A stretch of 64,000 nucleotides of DNA from Gemmatimonadota bacterium (lineage in GTDB: Bacteria > Gemmatimonadota > Gemmatimonadetes > Gemmatimonadales > GWC2-71-9): NCBI GenBank assembly GCA_016704275.1, contig JADJAK010000008.1, positions 1 through 64,000 on the forward strand, given 5' to 3'. A program made the translations under genes and the position numbers. A model generated the notes under the pieces. The model made no database searches. It saw nothing but the letters and a program-made list of their open reading frames with translations, and was not told where the DNA came from. Shown here piece by piece: positions 8,696-16,840 of the stretch (position 1 is its first letter; each line of letters starts with the position of its first letter).

Positions 8696-8766
<71 letters not shown>

Positions 8767-8890
8767 GAATGCCGGGGGATTCTAGTCGCCCCTCTGGCCA
8801 GTGTCCACCGAATCGGGAACCGGGGGCCGGTACCCGGCGTTATCCTCTTGGGCAGGGTGTCCCCCCTCCCTGCCCAATCCGGAGTACCCC

Positions 8891-9100
8891 ATGCCCTGCA
8901 ATGAATCCCCCCTGTTCCGCGGGATCCGTGTCGTCGCCGGCCTCGCCATGCTCTACCTCGGCTGGACCCACACTGTCACCGGGACCGCCGGGACCGTGCT
9001 GCAGTGGCTCGGCTTCGTCCCCCTGCTGACCGGGCTGACCGGCTTCTGCCCCCTCTACACCGCCCTGGGCATCAACCGCTGCGGGCCGAAGGTGGCGTAG
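8891..9100 (+). CDS. DUF2892 inner-membrane protein (YgaP-like)
   Basis: The ATG at 8891 follows GGAG by 6 bases. The 69-residue product has two hydrophobic helices (VVAGLAMLYLGW and VLQWLGFVPLLTGLTG), then CPLYTALGINRC. This is the DUF2892 pattern: CN near the start, CPLY..LGI.RC at the end, as in the membrane part of YgaP rhodanese proteins. The cysteines may handle sulfur or redox, but function is unproven. Confidence 0.85.
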   Translation: MPCNESPLFRGIRVVAGLAMLYLGWTHTVTGTAGTVLQWLGFVPLLTGLTGFCPLYTALGINRCGPKVA

Positions 9101-9234
9101 GCGCGCACTCGGGCGAACCCCGCCCGCGTTGACGATGCCTTGAGACGGGCAGCGTACCCTGCATCACGGGGTGCGGTGCCCGTCGCGGCGTCGGACCCCG
9201 GGGAAGGTGGTGGCGCCCCGTTCCGGCCGGCGGT

Positions 9235-9240
9235 TATACT
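9235..9240 (+). promoter_or_regulatory. Candidate -10 box of the mazEF-like pair
   Basis: TATACT ends at 9240, directly before ATGGGTATG. Transcription would then begin near 9247, at the second ATG, implying a leaderless mRNA. No good -35 box is seen. Confidence 0.35.
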
Positions 9241-9246
9241 ATGGGT

Positions 9247-9486
9247 ATGAAAACGGCGATCTCCCTTCCGGACGCACTGTTCCGCGCGGCCGACCAGCTG
9301 GCAAAGCGCGCGCGCAAATCCCGCAGCCAGCTGTACGCTGACGCGTTGACGGAATATCTGACCCGGCACGCCCCGGATGAGGTGACCGAGGCGATGAACC
9401 GCGTGGTCGACCAGCTCGGCGCGGGCGCCATCGACCCGTTCATCGAGGCCGCGAGCCGACGCACGCTCGAGCAGAGCGAGTGGTAG
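9247..9486 (+). CDS. Ribbon-helix-helix antitoxin of a MazEF-like pair
   Basis: This product of about 79 residues begins MKTAISLPDALFRAADQLAKR and continues SRSQLYADALTEYL, a ribbon-helix-helix DNA-binding fold (beta strand, then two helices). The C-terminal half, with NRVVDQLG and EAASRRTLEQSEW, would bind and neutralise the toxin. An ATG 6 bases upstream (9241) is possible, but no ribosome site precedes either; the -10-like box favours 9247. It overlaps the toxin gene by 7 bases. Such antitoxins usually repress their own promoter. Confidence 0.85.
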   Translation: MKTAISLPDALFRAADQLAKRARKSRSQLYADALTEYLTRHAPDEVTEAMNRVVDQLGAGAIDPFIEAASRRTLEQSEW

Positions 9487-9827
9487 CCGTCGCGCAGGGC
9501 GATGTCTGGTGGGCGGAACTGCCTGACCCGGTCGGTTCGGGACCGGGCTTTCGTCGACCAGTCGTCGTCGTGCAGGGCAACTCGCTCAACCGAAGCAAGC
9601 TCCCGACGGTGGTCTGCATCCCACTGACGAGCAACCTGACCTGGGCAGAGGCGCCGGGGAACACGCCGTTGTCCGCCAAGTCGACCGGCCTGCCCAAGGC
9701 CTCGGTCGCCAACGCCACCCTGATCTTGGCACTGGATCGTGCCGTGCTGACGGAGAGGGCCGGGAAGCTCACGGCGAAGCAGGTGGAGCAGATTCTTCAG
9801 GAAGTCGACGTGGTGCTGGGGCGGTAG
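9480..9827 (+). CDS. mazF: MazF/PemK-family endoribonuclease toxin
   Basis: This 115-residue protein starts at GTG 9480. It has the SH3-like MazF fold sequence: QGDVWWAELPDPVGSGPGFRRPVVVVQ in overlapping pieces, QGNSLNRSKLPTVVCIPLTSNL, and KASVANATLILALDRAVL with the conserved tail region. The GSGPGFRRP segment carries the catalytic Arg position and TSNL the conserved Thr/Ser. MazF toxins cut mRNA (sometimes tRNA or rRNA) at short sequences when the antitoxin is degraded. Length is normal. Confidence 0.9.
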   Translation: MVAVAQGDVWWAELPDPVGSGPGFRRPVVVVQGNSLNRSKLPTVVCIPLTSNLTWAEAPGNTPLSAKSTGLPKASVANATLILALDRAVLTERAGKLTAKQVEQILQEVDVVLGR

Positions 9828-10137
9828 GGCCGCAGCCCGCGCAGCCTAGCGCCGCAAGAAGTTTCCCCTGCCCGAACCTCCCGGGGCAGCAACTGCCCAC
9901 ACCCACCCCGTAACGTACTGAAAGACCACGGCCGCGACACGCCTTGGTGTTTCTCGATTTGATGATCCGTTGATAGTGGCAGCTTACCCTGTGGTGGTGG
10001 GGTTGGCTGCCGGTGATCCACCACGCGCCCTCCTCATCGAATACTCGGAAAGCCTGGACCGCCAGGGCCTAGAAAGCTCTGACCTTCCGCCCCGGCTCCC
10101 CATCACTTCCCCTGAGGGCTCCATGAGATTGGCGTGG
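9828..10137. other. Intergenic, no gene seen
   Basis: Base composition is less GC-rich than the surroundings near 9900-9980. Short open frames exist in both directions but show no convincing protein pattern, and no RNA gene was recognised. Confidence 0.4.
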
Positions 10138-11011
10138 ATGAAACGAAGTGTGCTACCCATGATGATCCTGTTCGTCCTCGGTTGCGCTCAACTTCCGACA
10201 GGCGCCGACGAAGCGACGGTTACGCTTCCGGCTGACCGCATGGCCTCGCAGGAAAGCAACGGTGACTCGATCCAGTACCTGGGTGACATCACGACGACCG
10301 TCATTCAGGCGATGGCAACCGGCCCGTTCTGGCACGCTGACCGCTGGTGGCACGACGGTGGCCTGCCGTATCCTATGCCGTGGACACCGCCAGAAATTTG
10401 GGGTCGACCGAGGATCCGGTGTGGGCGGAACGCCCCCAGGTGATCTTGCCCCTTGGGACCCGCTCGCGGCGTCAGATACCTTGTGCAGGGCTTGGAACAA
10501 CGAGACGGTTGAACCCGGCAAATTGGCAGGCCGAAGCGGCCCAATGAACAGCCAAGCGATGATGGATTCACTACGCGCGCTGTTTGCTGACGCAAGGGCC
10601 GCCAACACAGAAATGGGAGGGTACTTCTATCAGGAGTACTACAACTCTCCAATTCAGTTCATCCGGCTTGCACCCGACTTGACGCTCACCGATGCGTGCA
10701 AGTTCTATCCGCTCGCGACGGGACAAGCGCCCGGTGCGATTGTTGGATACGTTCACACGCATCAAGCGGTCGTCGGAGTGAACACGCCGTGCATTAAAGG
10801 CGGCGGGTCAGTCAGCCCAGACAATATCGCGGGTGGTGGTGGCTCCCCTGAAGATTGGGACGGGGCAACGACGACCAAGATCAGCACCTACACTGTCGAC
10901 GCGACCGATATATGGCGACTCGATCCCGGCGTACTAACACAGAATCGGCTGGGGAACCGCAATCGGTGGGCCTACTTCGCGACCGGGTGTCCGGTCCGCT
11001 TCACGTACTAG
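10138..11011 (+). CDS. Lipoprotein with JAB/DUF4329-like domain, one frameshift
   Basis: The first frame gives a lipoprotein signal MKRSVLPMMILFVLGCAQ and runs to a stop at 10443. The second frame takes over at about 10400-10440 (GTPPGDLAPWDPLAASD) and continues to 11011. The distal part has GAIVGYVHTHQAVVG, and later SVSPDN with SPEDWD. HxH followed by Ser and Asp resembles JAB-like (DUF4329) metallo-isopeptidase active sites. The total is one base over a multiple of three, so one indel is enough. The role is unknown. It appears to be cotranscribed with the next secreted protein, 10 bases downstream. Confidence 0.5.
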
Positions 11012-11021
11012 GAGCCAGCCA

Positions 11022-11438
11022 ATGATCACCGTGCGAAGCATGCTCGGCGTACTAGCCGCAATCACCCTTGGTGTTTTTCCTGGGCACGCGGTGCCAGGGG
11101 GCAACACCAGCACCAACTGCTGGCCAGCGGAGAAGGAACTTTCAGACTTTGAGATCTACGTGCGCGGCGTCGTTGCGCATCCGATCTTGCAGGACCTTCG
11201 AAATCGACTCGGGCTGAAAACCATGCCAGCCGATAGCGTGATCATCATTCGTGATGACGCGCTCTGTGCTCGCGCAGGCTTACTCTTCCCATCCAAGCAT
11301 GCGTCAGTGCAGCGCATTCGTCTGGCACGCCTCGGCTCGGTCTACTGGGCCGAAGACGGGAGCAAGGGAGGGGAGTGGACTATCGGATTGCTTGCGGACA
11401 GCACACTCACCAAGGTGCTGCACCGTCCGAGTCGGTAG
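11022..11438 (+). CDS. Secreted protein, unknown function
   Basis: This 138-residue protein follows an AGGAG ribosome site. The N-terminus (MITVRSMLGVLAAITLGVFPGHA) is a cleavable signal peptide. The mature part contains CWPAEKELSDFEIYVRGVV and ADSVIIIRDDALCARAG, with two Cys that could pair. It lies 10 bases after the JAB-like lipoprotein and lacks any family I recognise. Confidence 0.65.
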   Translation: MITVRSMLGVLAAITLGVFPGHAVPGGNTSTNCWPAEKELSDFEIYVRGVVAHPILQDLRNRLGLKTMPADSVIIIRDDALCARAGLLFPSKHASVQRIRLARLGSVYWAEDGSKGGEWTIGLLADSTLTKVLHRPSR

Positions 11439-11518
11439 CTCAGGCGTGGTGCACCGACGAAGCTCGTGGCGTACTCGCACCTATTTCGCCACGCTGTGAC
11501 CTCGGCCAGGGCTGGACT

Positions 11519-11911
11519 CTACCCATCCCGCTCCAGCGTCACCGTCAGCCCCCGCCGGCACGAGTCGCAGCTGATCGCGAGCGGCTGGTCGGGGTGGATC
11601 ATGCCGAAGCCGCCGCCGATCCGGTTCACCGCCTGACACTTCGGGCAGGCGAGCCGGATCGGGGTGAGCCGCGCCACCGCCCGCAGCTGCCGCCCCGCCG
11701 CGATGCCGCCACCAATCAGCAGCAGCGGCGGTCCCATCAGATGGATGATCGGAATCGGGATCAGCGCCACCGACGCCAGTATTGCCACCACGAAGATCCC
11801 GACCGCGCGCACCACGCGCGTGCCAAAGGGAATCTCGATCAGTTCCCCCTCACCCCTCACCTCGCCGCCGTCAGCGCTTGCCAAGGCGACCATCACCGCT
11901 CGTTTATGCAT
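11519..11911 (-). CDS. Membrane protein with C-terminal zinc ribbon
   Basis: This 130-residue protein has two hydrophobic stretches (about 33-60 and 61-75) and a C-terminal CPKC ... CDSC pair, a typical zinc ribbon. It is the last gene of the copper operon and overlaps the CtaG gene by 8 bases. A role in metal handling or assembly is possible by association only. Confidence 0.6.
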   Translation of the reverse strand: MHKRAVMVALASADGGEVRGEGELIEIPFGTRVVRAVGIFVVAILASVALIPIPIIHLMGPPLLLIGGGIAAGRQLRAVARLTPIRLACPKCQAVNRIGGGFGMIHPDQPLAISCDSCRRGLTVTLERDG

Positions 11912-12695
11912 CGACGGTATCCCGCTCTGCCGTGCCCCGGAAAAAGACCACGGCCAGCGCGATCCAGAGCGGAATGTCGCCGAGCAGCTTCATCGTGAGG
12001 CCGGCGAGCATGATGTCGTCGTTGGCGGAGAAGCGGACGTCGACGCGCGGCGCCAGCTCATACAGCGCGTACATCGGCCAGTCGGAGAAGACCATCATCA
12101 TCGCCGGAATCGTCGGGATGATCGTCGCGCCGAAGAGGTAGCCCATCTTGCCGAAGGTGCCGAGCTGCTTGAACGCCTTCGGCGCCACCAGCGGCCACCA
12201 GAGGAAGAGCCCCGCCGCCAGCCAGCTGCAATCGATCAGGAACGAGCCGAGCTGCGACTGCATCGCCGGGTCGACGACGGCGGGGAGGTGGCTCGTCACC
12301 ACGATCAGGTTGTAGCAGGCCAGCCCGGGAATCGCCTTCGCCATCGTGCTCAGCAGCCGGTGACGACTCGAGCCCACCGGCGCAAACGCGAGCCACCCTT
12401 CCTCGGGGATCGAGCGCAGCAGCGCCGGCCCCACCAGCAGGGTGAGCATCAGGAACTGGAAGGTGTGCACCGAGGCGAGATACCCCGCGCCGAGTTTGCC
12501 GACCGGCCAGTCGAGCGTGACGAGCAGCGCGATCCACGCCGTGCAGAACCACCCCCACGGACGGCGCGTCCACTGCTGCCGCACGCCGAGCTGCCACCAC
12601 GCGTACGCGAGCAGCAGCAGCGCGAGGTTCACCCCTGGATACCATTGCCACTGCCAGCTCCACGGCAACCCGGTCGCCGCACACCACCACTGCAT
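11904..12695 (-). CDS. CtaG-like cytochrome c oxidase assembly membrane protein
   Basis: This 263-residue multi-pass protein matches the Caa3_CtaG family. Helices include YPGVNLALLLLAYAWWQ, LASVHTFQFLMLTLLVGPAL and KMGYLFGATIIPTIPAMMMV. Conserved HTFQF, HLPAVVD and FSDWPMYALYE segments carry the His and Met/Asp positions of the family. CtaG-type proteins help insert copper into caa3 or related oxidases. It lies directly downstream of PCuAC (3-base gap) and near SCO and CopC, which supports that role. Confidence 0.85.
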   Translation of the reverse strand: MQWWCAATGLPWSWQWQWYPGVNLALLLLAYAWWQLGVRQQWTRRPWGWFCTAWIALLVTLDWPVGKLGAGYLASVHTFQFLMLTLLVGPALLRSIPEEGWLAFAPVGSSRHRLLSTMAKAIPGLACYNLIVVTSHLPAVVDPAMQSQLGSFLIDCSWLAAGLFLWWPLVAPKAFKQLGTFGKMGYLFGATIIPTIPAMMMVFSDWPMYALYELAPRVDVRFSANDDIMLAGLTMKLLGDIPLWIALAVVFFRGTAERDTVDA

Positions 12696-12698
12696 CAG

Positions 12699-13136
12699 CT
12701 ACTCCTTTCCGCCCACTGCGCGCACGGTGGTCGACTGCTCAATCGTCAGCCCACTGCGGAAGTGGAACGTCAGCACCACGTCGGCACCTACCGCGAGGGG
12801 CGTCGGGAAATGCTCCAGCATCAGATGATGCCCGCCCATGGCGAAGACCACCGAGTCACCCGCCGGCACCGCGATCCACGTCAGCGGCATCATCATCACC
12901 TGGCCGTCGCCATGATCCATCGATTCGTGCAGCGTCACCGAATCGGCAGCGGGCGTCGTCACCCGATCGAGCGTGTCGGCCGACTCGCCAGCATTCCGCA
13001 ACACCAGATACCCCGACGCGGCCACCGCACCGACCGGCGCCACACTCACCTCGAGCCGCGACACCCTGAGCGGACCCTCCGCCGCGCCGCAGGCGGTGGT
13101 GCAGATGAGCAGCAGGAGCAGGCGCGCGGAGGTCAT
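12699..13136 (-). CDS. PCuAC-type periplasmic copper chaperone lipoprotein
   Basis: The ATG at 13136 gives a lipoprotein signal (MTSARLLLLLICTTACG). The domain has the PCuAC copper site H-M...M...HxM: LHESMDHGDGQVMMM, then GHHLMLEHF. Residues such as SGYLVLRNAGESADTL match the family beta fold. PCuAC delivers Cu(I) to the CuA site of cytochrome oxidase together with SCO, encoded next door. The start codon directly abuts a heptad array that also encodes a spurious upstream extension, so the extension is rejected. Confidence 0.9.
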   Translation of the reverse strand: MTSARLLLLLICTTACGAAEGPLRVSRLEVSVAPVGAVAASGYLVLRNAGESADTLDRVTTPAADSVTLHESMDHGDGQVMMMPLTWIAVPAGDSVVFAMGGHHLMLEHFPTPLAVGADVVLTFHFRSGLTIEQSTTVRAVGGKE

Positions 13137-13168
13137 AAGTCGTAAGTCGTAGGTCGTAGGTCGTAGGT
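13137..13168. repeat. Heptad array, AAGTCGT/AGGTCGT
   Basis: Four 7-base units (AAGTCGT twice, then AGGTCGT twice) and a partial fifth lie directly upstream of the PCuAC start codon. The reverse complement family (ACGACCT) recurs at 48355-48382. Confidence 0.85.
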
Positions 13169-13179
13169 CTCGCAAAGTT

Positions 13180-13286
13180 GTCATCCTGAGCGGAGCAGCC
13201 CGAAGGGCTGCGCAGTCGAAGGACCTCTCGCCGAGGCAACAAGGTCCTTCGACTTCGCCCGCTGCGCGGGCTCCGCTCAGGATGAC
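13180..13286. repeat. Paired GTCATCC hairpin element
   Basis: The left half has stem GCAGCCC-GAA-GGGCTGC; the right half has GCCCGC-TGC-GCGGGC on the opposite strand. The outer ends are GTCATCC and the inner ends AAGGACCT. It separates the SCO and PCuAC genes of the copper operon and is flanked by two different heptad arrays. Confidence 0.9.
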
Positions 13287-13314
13287 AACGCGGTGAGCAC
13301 CCCTCACCCCTCAC

Positions 13315-13345
13315 CATCCATCATCCATCATCCATCATCGATCAT
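13315..13345. repeat. Heptad array, CATCCAT type
   Basis: CATCCAT occurs three times, followed by CATCGAT and a partial unit. The TGA stop of the SCO gene (13342-13344) lies inside it. Confidence 0.85.
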
Positions 13346-13956
13346 CGGCCATACTCCACCAGCCTCGGCAAGTCATGCGCCCAATCCCGCTGCCTGGTCC
13401 CGAACGGATACTGCACCCGGCCGAGGCCGTCGCGCGTGTGCGCGATCACCTGCGAGGCGTGCCCCACCAGGTACGTCCCCGCGGCACTCGCCGTCACCGT
13501 GTCCTGCTCGGCCGTCAGCAATCCGGCGGCGAGTTGCGCCGCCTTGATGGTGGAGTCGCTGCCGGTGAGCGCAGTGAAGCGCGGGTCGAAGCCCGCCACC
13601 CACGGCGCCAGCACCGCCATCGAGTCGCGCGCCGGATCGACCGTCACGAAGACGACCTTGATCTGGCGCGAGACCTCTTCGGGCAGCTTGTCGAGCACCG
13701 CCGCGATGTTGGCGAGGTGCACCGGACAGACATCGGGGCAATGCATGTAGCCGAAGAAGAGCAGCGTCACCGTGCCGCGCGTCTGCTCGGCCAGGTTGTA
13801 CGGCGCGCCCTTGGCGTCGGTGAGGACCACGTTCGGCATCGGGCGCGGCGTGACCACCTCGGCGCCGATGAAGCCGCCGGGGGAGAGCTCACGATCGATC
13901 TTCTCGCCGCAAGCCAGCACGCCCACGGCGAGCAGCACCGACCACGCCCGCCTCAC
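13342..13956 (-). CDS. SCO1/SenC-family copper chaperone lipoprotein
   Basis: This 204-residue protein has a lipobox (LLAVGVLACG) and the thioredoxin-like SCO fold. It carries the copper-binding FGYMHCPDVCPVHLANI motif (CxxxCP), the VTVDPARDSM segment and the distal GHASQVI with the third ligand His. SCO proteins reduce and load the CuA centre of cytochrome c oxidase. Its start overlaps the CopC-like gene by 4 bases. The stop codon is formed at the edge of a CATCCAT heptad array. Confidence 0.92.
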   Translation of the reverse strand: MRRAWSVLLAVGVLACGEKIDRELSPGGFIGAEVVTPRPMPNVVLTDAKGAPYNLAEQTRGTVTLLFFGYMHCPDVCPVHLANIAAVLDKLPEEVSRQIKVVFVTVDPARDSMAVLAPWVAGFDPRFTALTGSDSTIKAAQLAAGLLTAEQDTVTASAAGTYLVGHASQVIAHTRDGLGRVQYPFGTRQRDWAHDLPRLVEYGR

Positions 13957-14318
13957 TCGACGAAGTCGACCGAGAAGCTGTAGGCGCCGCGGACCACGTG
14001 GCCGTCGGCCGCGGCGGTCTTCCAGCGCACGACGTACCGCCCCGGCGGGATCGGCCGGGTCACCGGTGCGTGGAGCTCCTTGCCGGCCGCCTTGGTGTCG
14101 ATCACCAGCGACATCACGTTGCTGGAATCGGGACGCAGGATGGTGATCGACGACAGCTTCGGATTCACCTTGCCGGTGAAGGTCAGGACGACCTCACGCG
14201 GCGGCCCCTTCACGGTGGAATCGCGCTCGGGGATGGAGCTCTTCAGTTCAGTGTGAAACAGCAGCGCTGCCGGCGCGACCACCGCACCGATCACCACCGC
14301 GACAACCTTGGACAACAT
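13953..14318 (-). CDS. CopC-domain copper-binding protein
   Basis: The ATG at 14318 starts a 121-residue protein with a signal-like helix (MLSKVVAVVIGAVVAPAALL). The CopC N-terminal motif follows, FHTELKSSIPERDS in place of the usual AHAxLxxSxPA. The C-terminus has ADGHVVRGAYSFSV, with the family's DGHxxxGxxxFxV ending and a copper-ligand His. It is the first gene of the copper operon. The Ala-to-Phe change before His means processing to expose an N-terminal His is uncertain. Confidence 0.87.
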   Translation of the reverse strand: MLSKVVAVVIGAVVAPAALLFHTELKSSIPERDSTVKGPPREVVLTFTGKVNPKLSSITILRPDSSNVMSLVIDTKAAGKELHAPVTRPIPPGRYVVRWKTAAADGHVVRGAYSFSVDFVE

Positions 14319-14361
14319 CACGTGCGCTCCACGTTGGCAGACCCCACAATATAGTGGGCCG

Positions 14362-14751
14362 TCAGGGCGCGATGGTGACCTTGTCGACGAAGTACGGCGT
14401 GTCGCCGAAGCAGGTCGTCGGCACCCCGCGATGCTCGGCGTAGTGGAGCACGACACGCTTCCCGACCGCCTCGCTCATCGACTTGGCGACGAGGTCGTCC
14501 CGCACCGTGAAGGTCCACATGACCGGGGCGACGCCCGGCACGGTGGTCATCGCGATCTCCCCTTCCCACGTCTTGCAGAGCCATCCCTTGTTCGAAAACT
14601 TCTGCAGCACGCCGGCGCGCTCCCCTTCGGAGTAGGCCCAGTTGAGCGCGGCGCCCGCGTAGATCGAGAAGAGGAGGACGGGGGTCGCCACGACCGCCAC
14701 GGCGATCAGTCCCCAACGGCGCTTCTTCTTCGGTGCATCGGATTCGGACAT
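14362..14751 (-). CDS. Conserved single-pass membrane protein
   Basis: The ATG at 14751 follows GGAGGAG closely. The 129-residue protein has a positively charged N-terminus (KKKRRW) and one transmembrane helix (about 14-36). A conserved extracytoplasmic part follows: YSEGERAGVLQKFSNKGW, LCKTWEGE, then VLHYAEHRGVP and CFGDTPYFVDKV. I recall this sequence as a widespread uncharacterised family; two cysteines could form a disulfide. No function is assigned. Confidence 0.75.
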   Translation of the reverse strand: MSESDAPKKKRRWGLIAVAVVATPVLLFSIYAGAALNWAYSEGERAGVLQKFSNKGWLCKTWEGEIAMTTVPGVAPVMWTFTVRDDLVAKSMSEAVGKRVVLHYAEHRGVPTTCFGDTPYFVDKVTIAP

Positions 14752-14786
14752 GACGTGCTCCTCCCTCGGTATCGACCCGCCGCCGC

Positions 14787-16418
14787 TCAGCGTCCGCCGC
14801 GCAGCCCAGTCGAAAAGGTAAAGCCCTTCCCCACCACGAAGACCCAGCCCGACGCTTCGCGGTCATTCCCCACCCGATAGACCAGATCCATCCGGTTGGC
14901 CTCGAGGTCCGGCGCGCGCGAGGCGCCGAGCCGCAGCCCGACCCCCATGTCCCACCCGGTGCGCATCGTCGAACCACGATACCAGGCGCCACCATGGTCC
15001 ACGAACGTCGCGATCCCCACGTCCATCACCTTCAGGAAGTCGACCGCCGCGCCGTAGCGATACTCGGCCGTCACGAAGAAGGCGCGGTCTCCAGTGAACG
15101 CGTGCGACCGGAAGGCGCGCGGCCCGGCGCCCAGCCCGAGGTCGAACTCGCTGCCAGGGAGGAGTCCGCGGAGGACGCCCCCCGAGGCATGCACGAGCGC
15201 GAGATGCTTCGGCGAAGGGATCCACGCCGCCGTGGCCGCGACCTGCGCGGTGGCCGAGTCGAGGCCGCTGCTGGTGATCATCCCGCCGACATTCCACTCG
15301 AGCAGCGAGAAGCCGCGCGCCGAGCCGTGTCCGGTGCGGCCCGCGATCGCCGGGGCGATGCCGCTCTTCTCGTAACCGAACACCGACGGTGCCAGCAGCA
15401 GCGAGGCGCGCACCACGGTACTGAGATCGACGTCCTCGTCGCGCGAGAGCGAGTTGTAGCCCTGCAGCTTCACGTAGCGTCCTTTCCGCGCCTCGATCCA
15501 GCCGCCGACCGCACCGGTCACCGATCGCTCGGTGATCCCGATGTTGTCATACGTGGCCTGCGTGGTGAAGTCGTCGCGCCGGAGCTGCGCCACCACTCCG
15601 GCCCGCACATAGCCGAGGCTCGGTGTCCGCAGCGCGCGCGCCACTTCGGCGCGGCCGAGGACGTAGCGCCGCTGCAGCGTGTCGGTCGCCTGCTCGATCC
15701 CGTCGCGGAAGCGGAGGATCCGTTCGCGGCGAGTGTCGCCGGTGATGCTCCACGCCGACTTGGCGCCGAGGTTGAAGAACGACTTCCCGATGGTACCCGC
15801 CGCCAACTGGCCGTCGCTGCGGTCCTCCAGCGCGGCCACCATGCCGATGGTGCCGCCGATCAGCCGCGGCTGCCGGAACGCCAGCGTGGTGGTGCTCCGA
15901 TCGGGGTTCTTCCGGTACAGCAACGACGTCTGCGTCGCGGTGCCGAGGAGGTTGTCCTCGATCAGCGCCAGGGTATAGACGACCTGGCCGCCGGTGGAGC
16001 CGAAGCGGAAGTCGGGCCGCGTACTCCAGCCGTCGCGCGTGGTGACCGTCACCACCAGCCCGGAATCGACCGAGCTGGTGTCGATCTTCACGCTGCGGAA
16101 CACCCCGAGCCGGCGGAGGTTGCGCTCACTCTCGGCGATCTTCGCCGAGTCATACGGCTCGCCCGGATGGAGCAGCACCTCGCGCCGGACCACATACGGC
16201 AGCGTGGTGATGTGGAGCCGATTGACGAGGTTGAGCAACCAGAAGCGGGACTCGTCGGGGTCGAAGATGGAGCGGCGTTCGAGGACGACGGCGGCGACGG
16301 TGGCCTGGGCGAGCAGCGGTGCCGGGGCGAGGATCAACGCCACGATGATCGATGATCGATGATCGATGATCGATAGCGCACGCCGAGCGACAGCCCCCGT
16401 GAACGCACGGAGCCCCAT
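14787..16418 (-). CDS. Omp85/BamA-like outer-membrane protein with POTRA region
   Basis: An N-terminal signal (ALILAPAPLLAQA) is followed by a POTRA-like module (VVRREVLLHPGEPYDSAKIAE in pieces, RNLRRLGVFRSVKI) and a long beta-barrel region of alternating strands. The terminal part has FFVTAEYRYGAAVDFLKVMDVGIATF and FVDHGGAWY, as in bacterial surface antigen (D15) domains. It is likely an outer-membrane assembly or transport protein. The start is unclear: ATG 16418 gives the n-region MGLRAFTGAVARRAL, but four GATGATC heptads then code for IIDHRSSII inside the signal. GTG 16343, just after the array, would avoid it. Confidence 0.8.
   Translation of the reverse strand: MGLRAFTGAVARRALSIIDHRSSIIVALILAPAPLLAQATVAAVVLERRSIFDPDESRFWLLNLVNRLHITTLPYVVRREVLLHPGEPYDSAKIAESERNLRRLGVFRSVKIDTSSVDSGLVVTVTTRDGWSTRPDFRFGSTGGQVVYTLALIEDNLLGTATQTSLLYRKNPDRSTTTLAFRQPRLIGGTIGMVAALEDRSDGQLAAGTIGKSFFNLGAKSAWSITGDTRRERILRFRDGIEQATDTLQRRYVLGRAEVARALRTPSLGYVRAGVVAQLRRDDFTTQATYDNIGITERSVTGAVGGWIEARKGRYVKLQGYNSLSRDEDVDLSTVVRASLLLAPSVFGYEKSGIAPAIAGRTGHGSARGFSLLEWNVGGMITSSGLDSATAQVAATAAWIPSPKHLALVHASGGVLRGLLPGSEFDLGLGAGPRAFRSHAFTGDRAFFVTAEYRYGAAVDFLKVMDVGIATFVDHGGAWYRGSTMRTGWDMGVGLRLGASRAPDLEANRMDLVYRVGNDREASGWVFVVGKGFTFSTGLRGGR
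16344..16374. repeat. Heptad array GATGATC inside the signal-peptide region
   Basis: Four exact GATGATC units lie within or just before the coding start of the Omp85-like gene. One unit gained or lost would shift the frame if translation starts at 16418. Confidence 0.85.
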
Positions 16419-16450
16419 CGACCATCGATCATCGATCATCGATCATCCTG
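16416..16450. repeat. Heptad array CATCGAT
   Basis: CATCGAC, three CATCGAT and CATCCTG in tandem. It is the reverse-complement partner of the array at 16344, about 40 bases away, so the two can pair. Confidence 0.85.
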
Positions 16451-16457
16451 TTTTTCT

Positions 16458-16721
16458 TCAGCTCAACGACTCCAACAGCCGCCACAACTCCAGCGGCGAA
16501 AACTCCGCGAATCGGGCCTTCACGTCGGGGACGCTCCATTCGCGAAAGATCCACGCGGAGGAGCGGCGGACGTCGCCAGCGACGAAGTGGACCCGGCCGA
16601 CGGCGAGGGGGCCGTCCTGGCGCGTCTCGAGGTGGACCGACCAATTGGTGCCGCCCCGGGCGAGGTCGCCCATGTGGTCGGCATTGGAGAGGTCGATCGT
16701 ATCGGAAGGAGGTGTGGTCAT
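16458..16721 (-). CDS. Small hypothetical protein
   Basis: From ATG 16721 this is 87 residues (a GTG at 16727 is an alternative). It contains GDLARGGTNWSVHLETRQDG, RVHFVAGDVRRSSAWIF and PLELWRLLESLS. There is no signal or membrane helix. The composition (Trp, Leu, acidic) suggests a folded cytoplasmic protein. No family recognised. It is divergent from the zinc-ribbon/MqnD pair. Confidence 0.55.
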   Translation of the reverse strand: MTTPPSDTIDLSNADHMGDLARGGTNWSVHLETRQDGPLAVGRVHFVAGDVRRSSAWIFREWSVPDVKARFAEFSPLELWRLLESLS

Positions 16722-16840
16722 GGTCACCGGGGCGAAAGACGTTTCAAGGGTAGCGAGGGGCCACGGCCTGCGCCAGCAGGGGACACTATATTGCGGCGCC
16801 GCCGATGGTGGCGATCCCCCGGCAATTCCCTGGAGACTCC

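Noticed and set aside
11664..13145. 493-codon open frame on the plus strand
   Set aside because: Antisense to the copper operon (CtaG, PCuAC); its composition (His, Arg, Gln) is that of a shadow.
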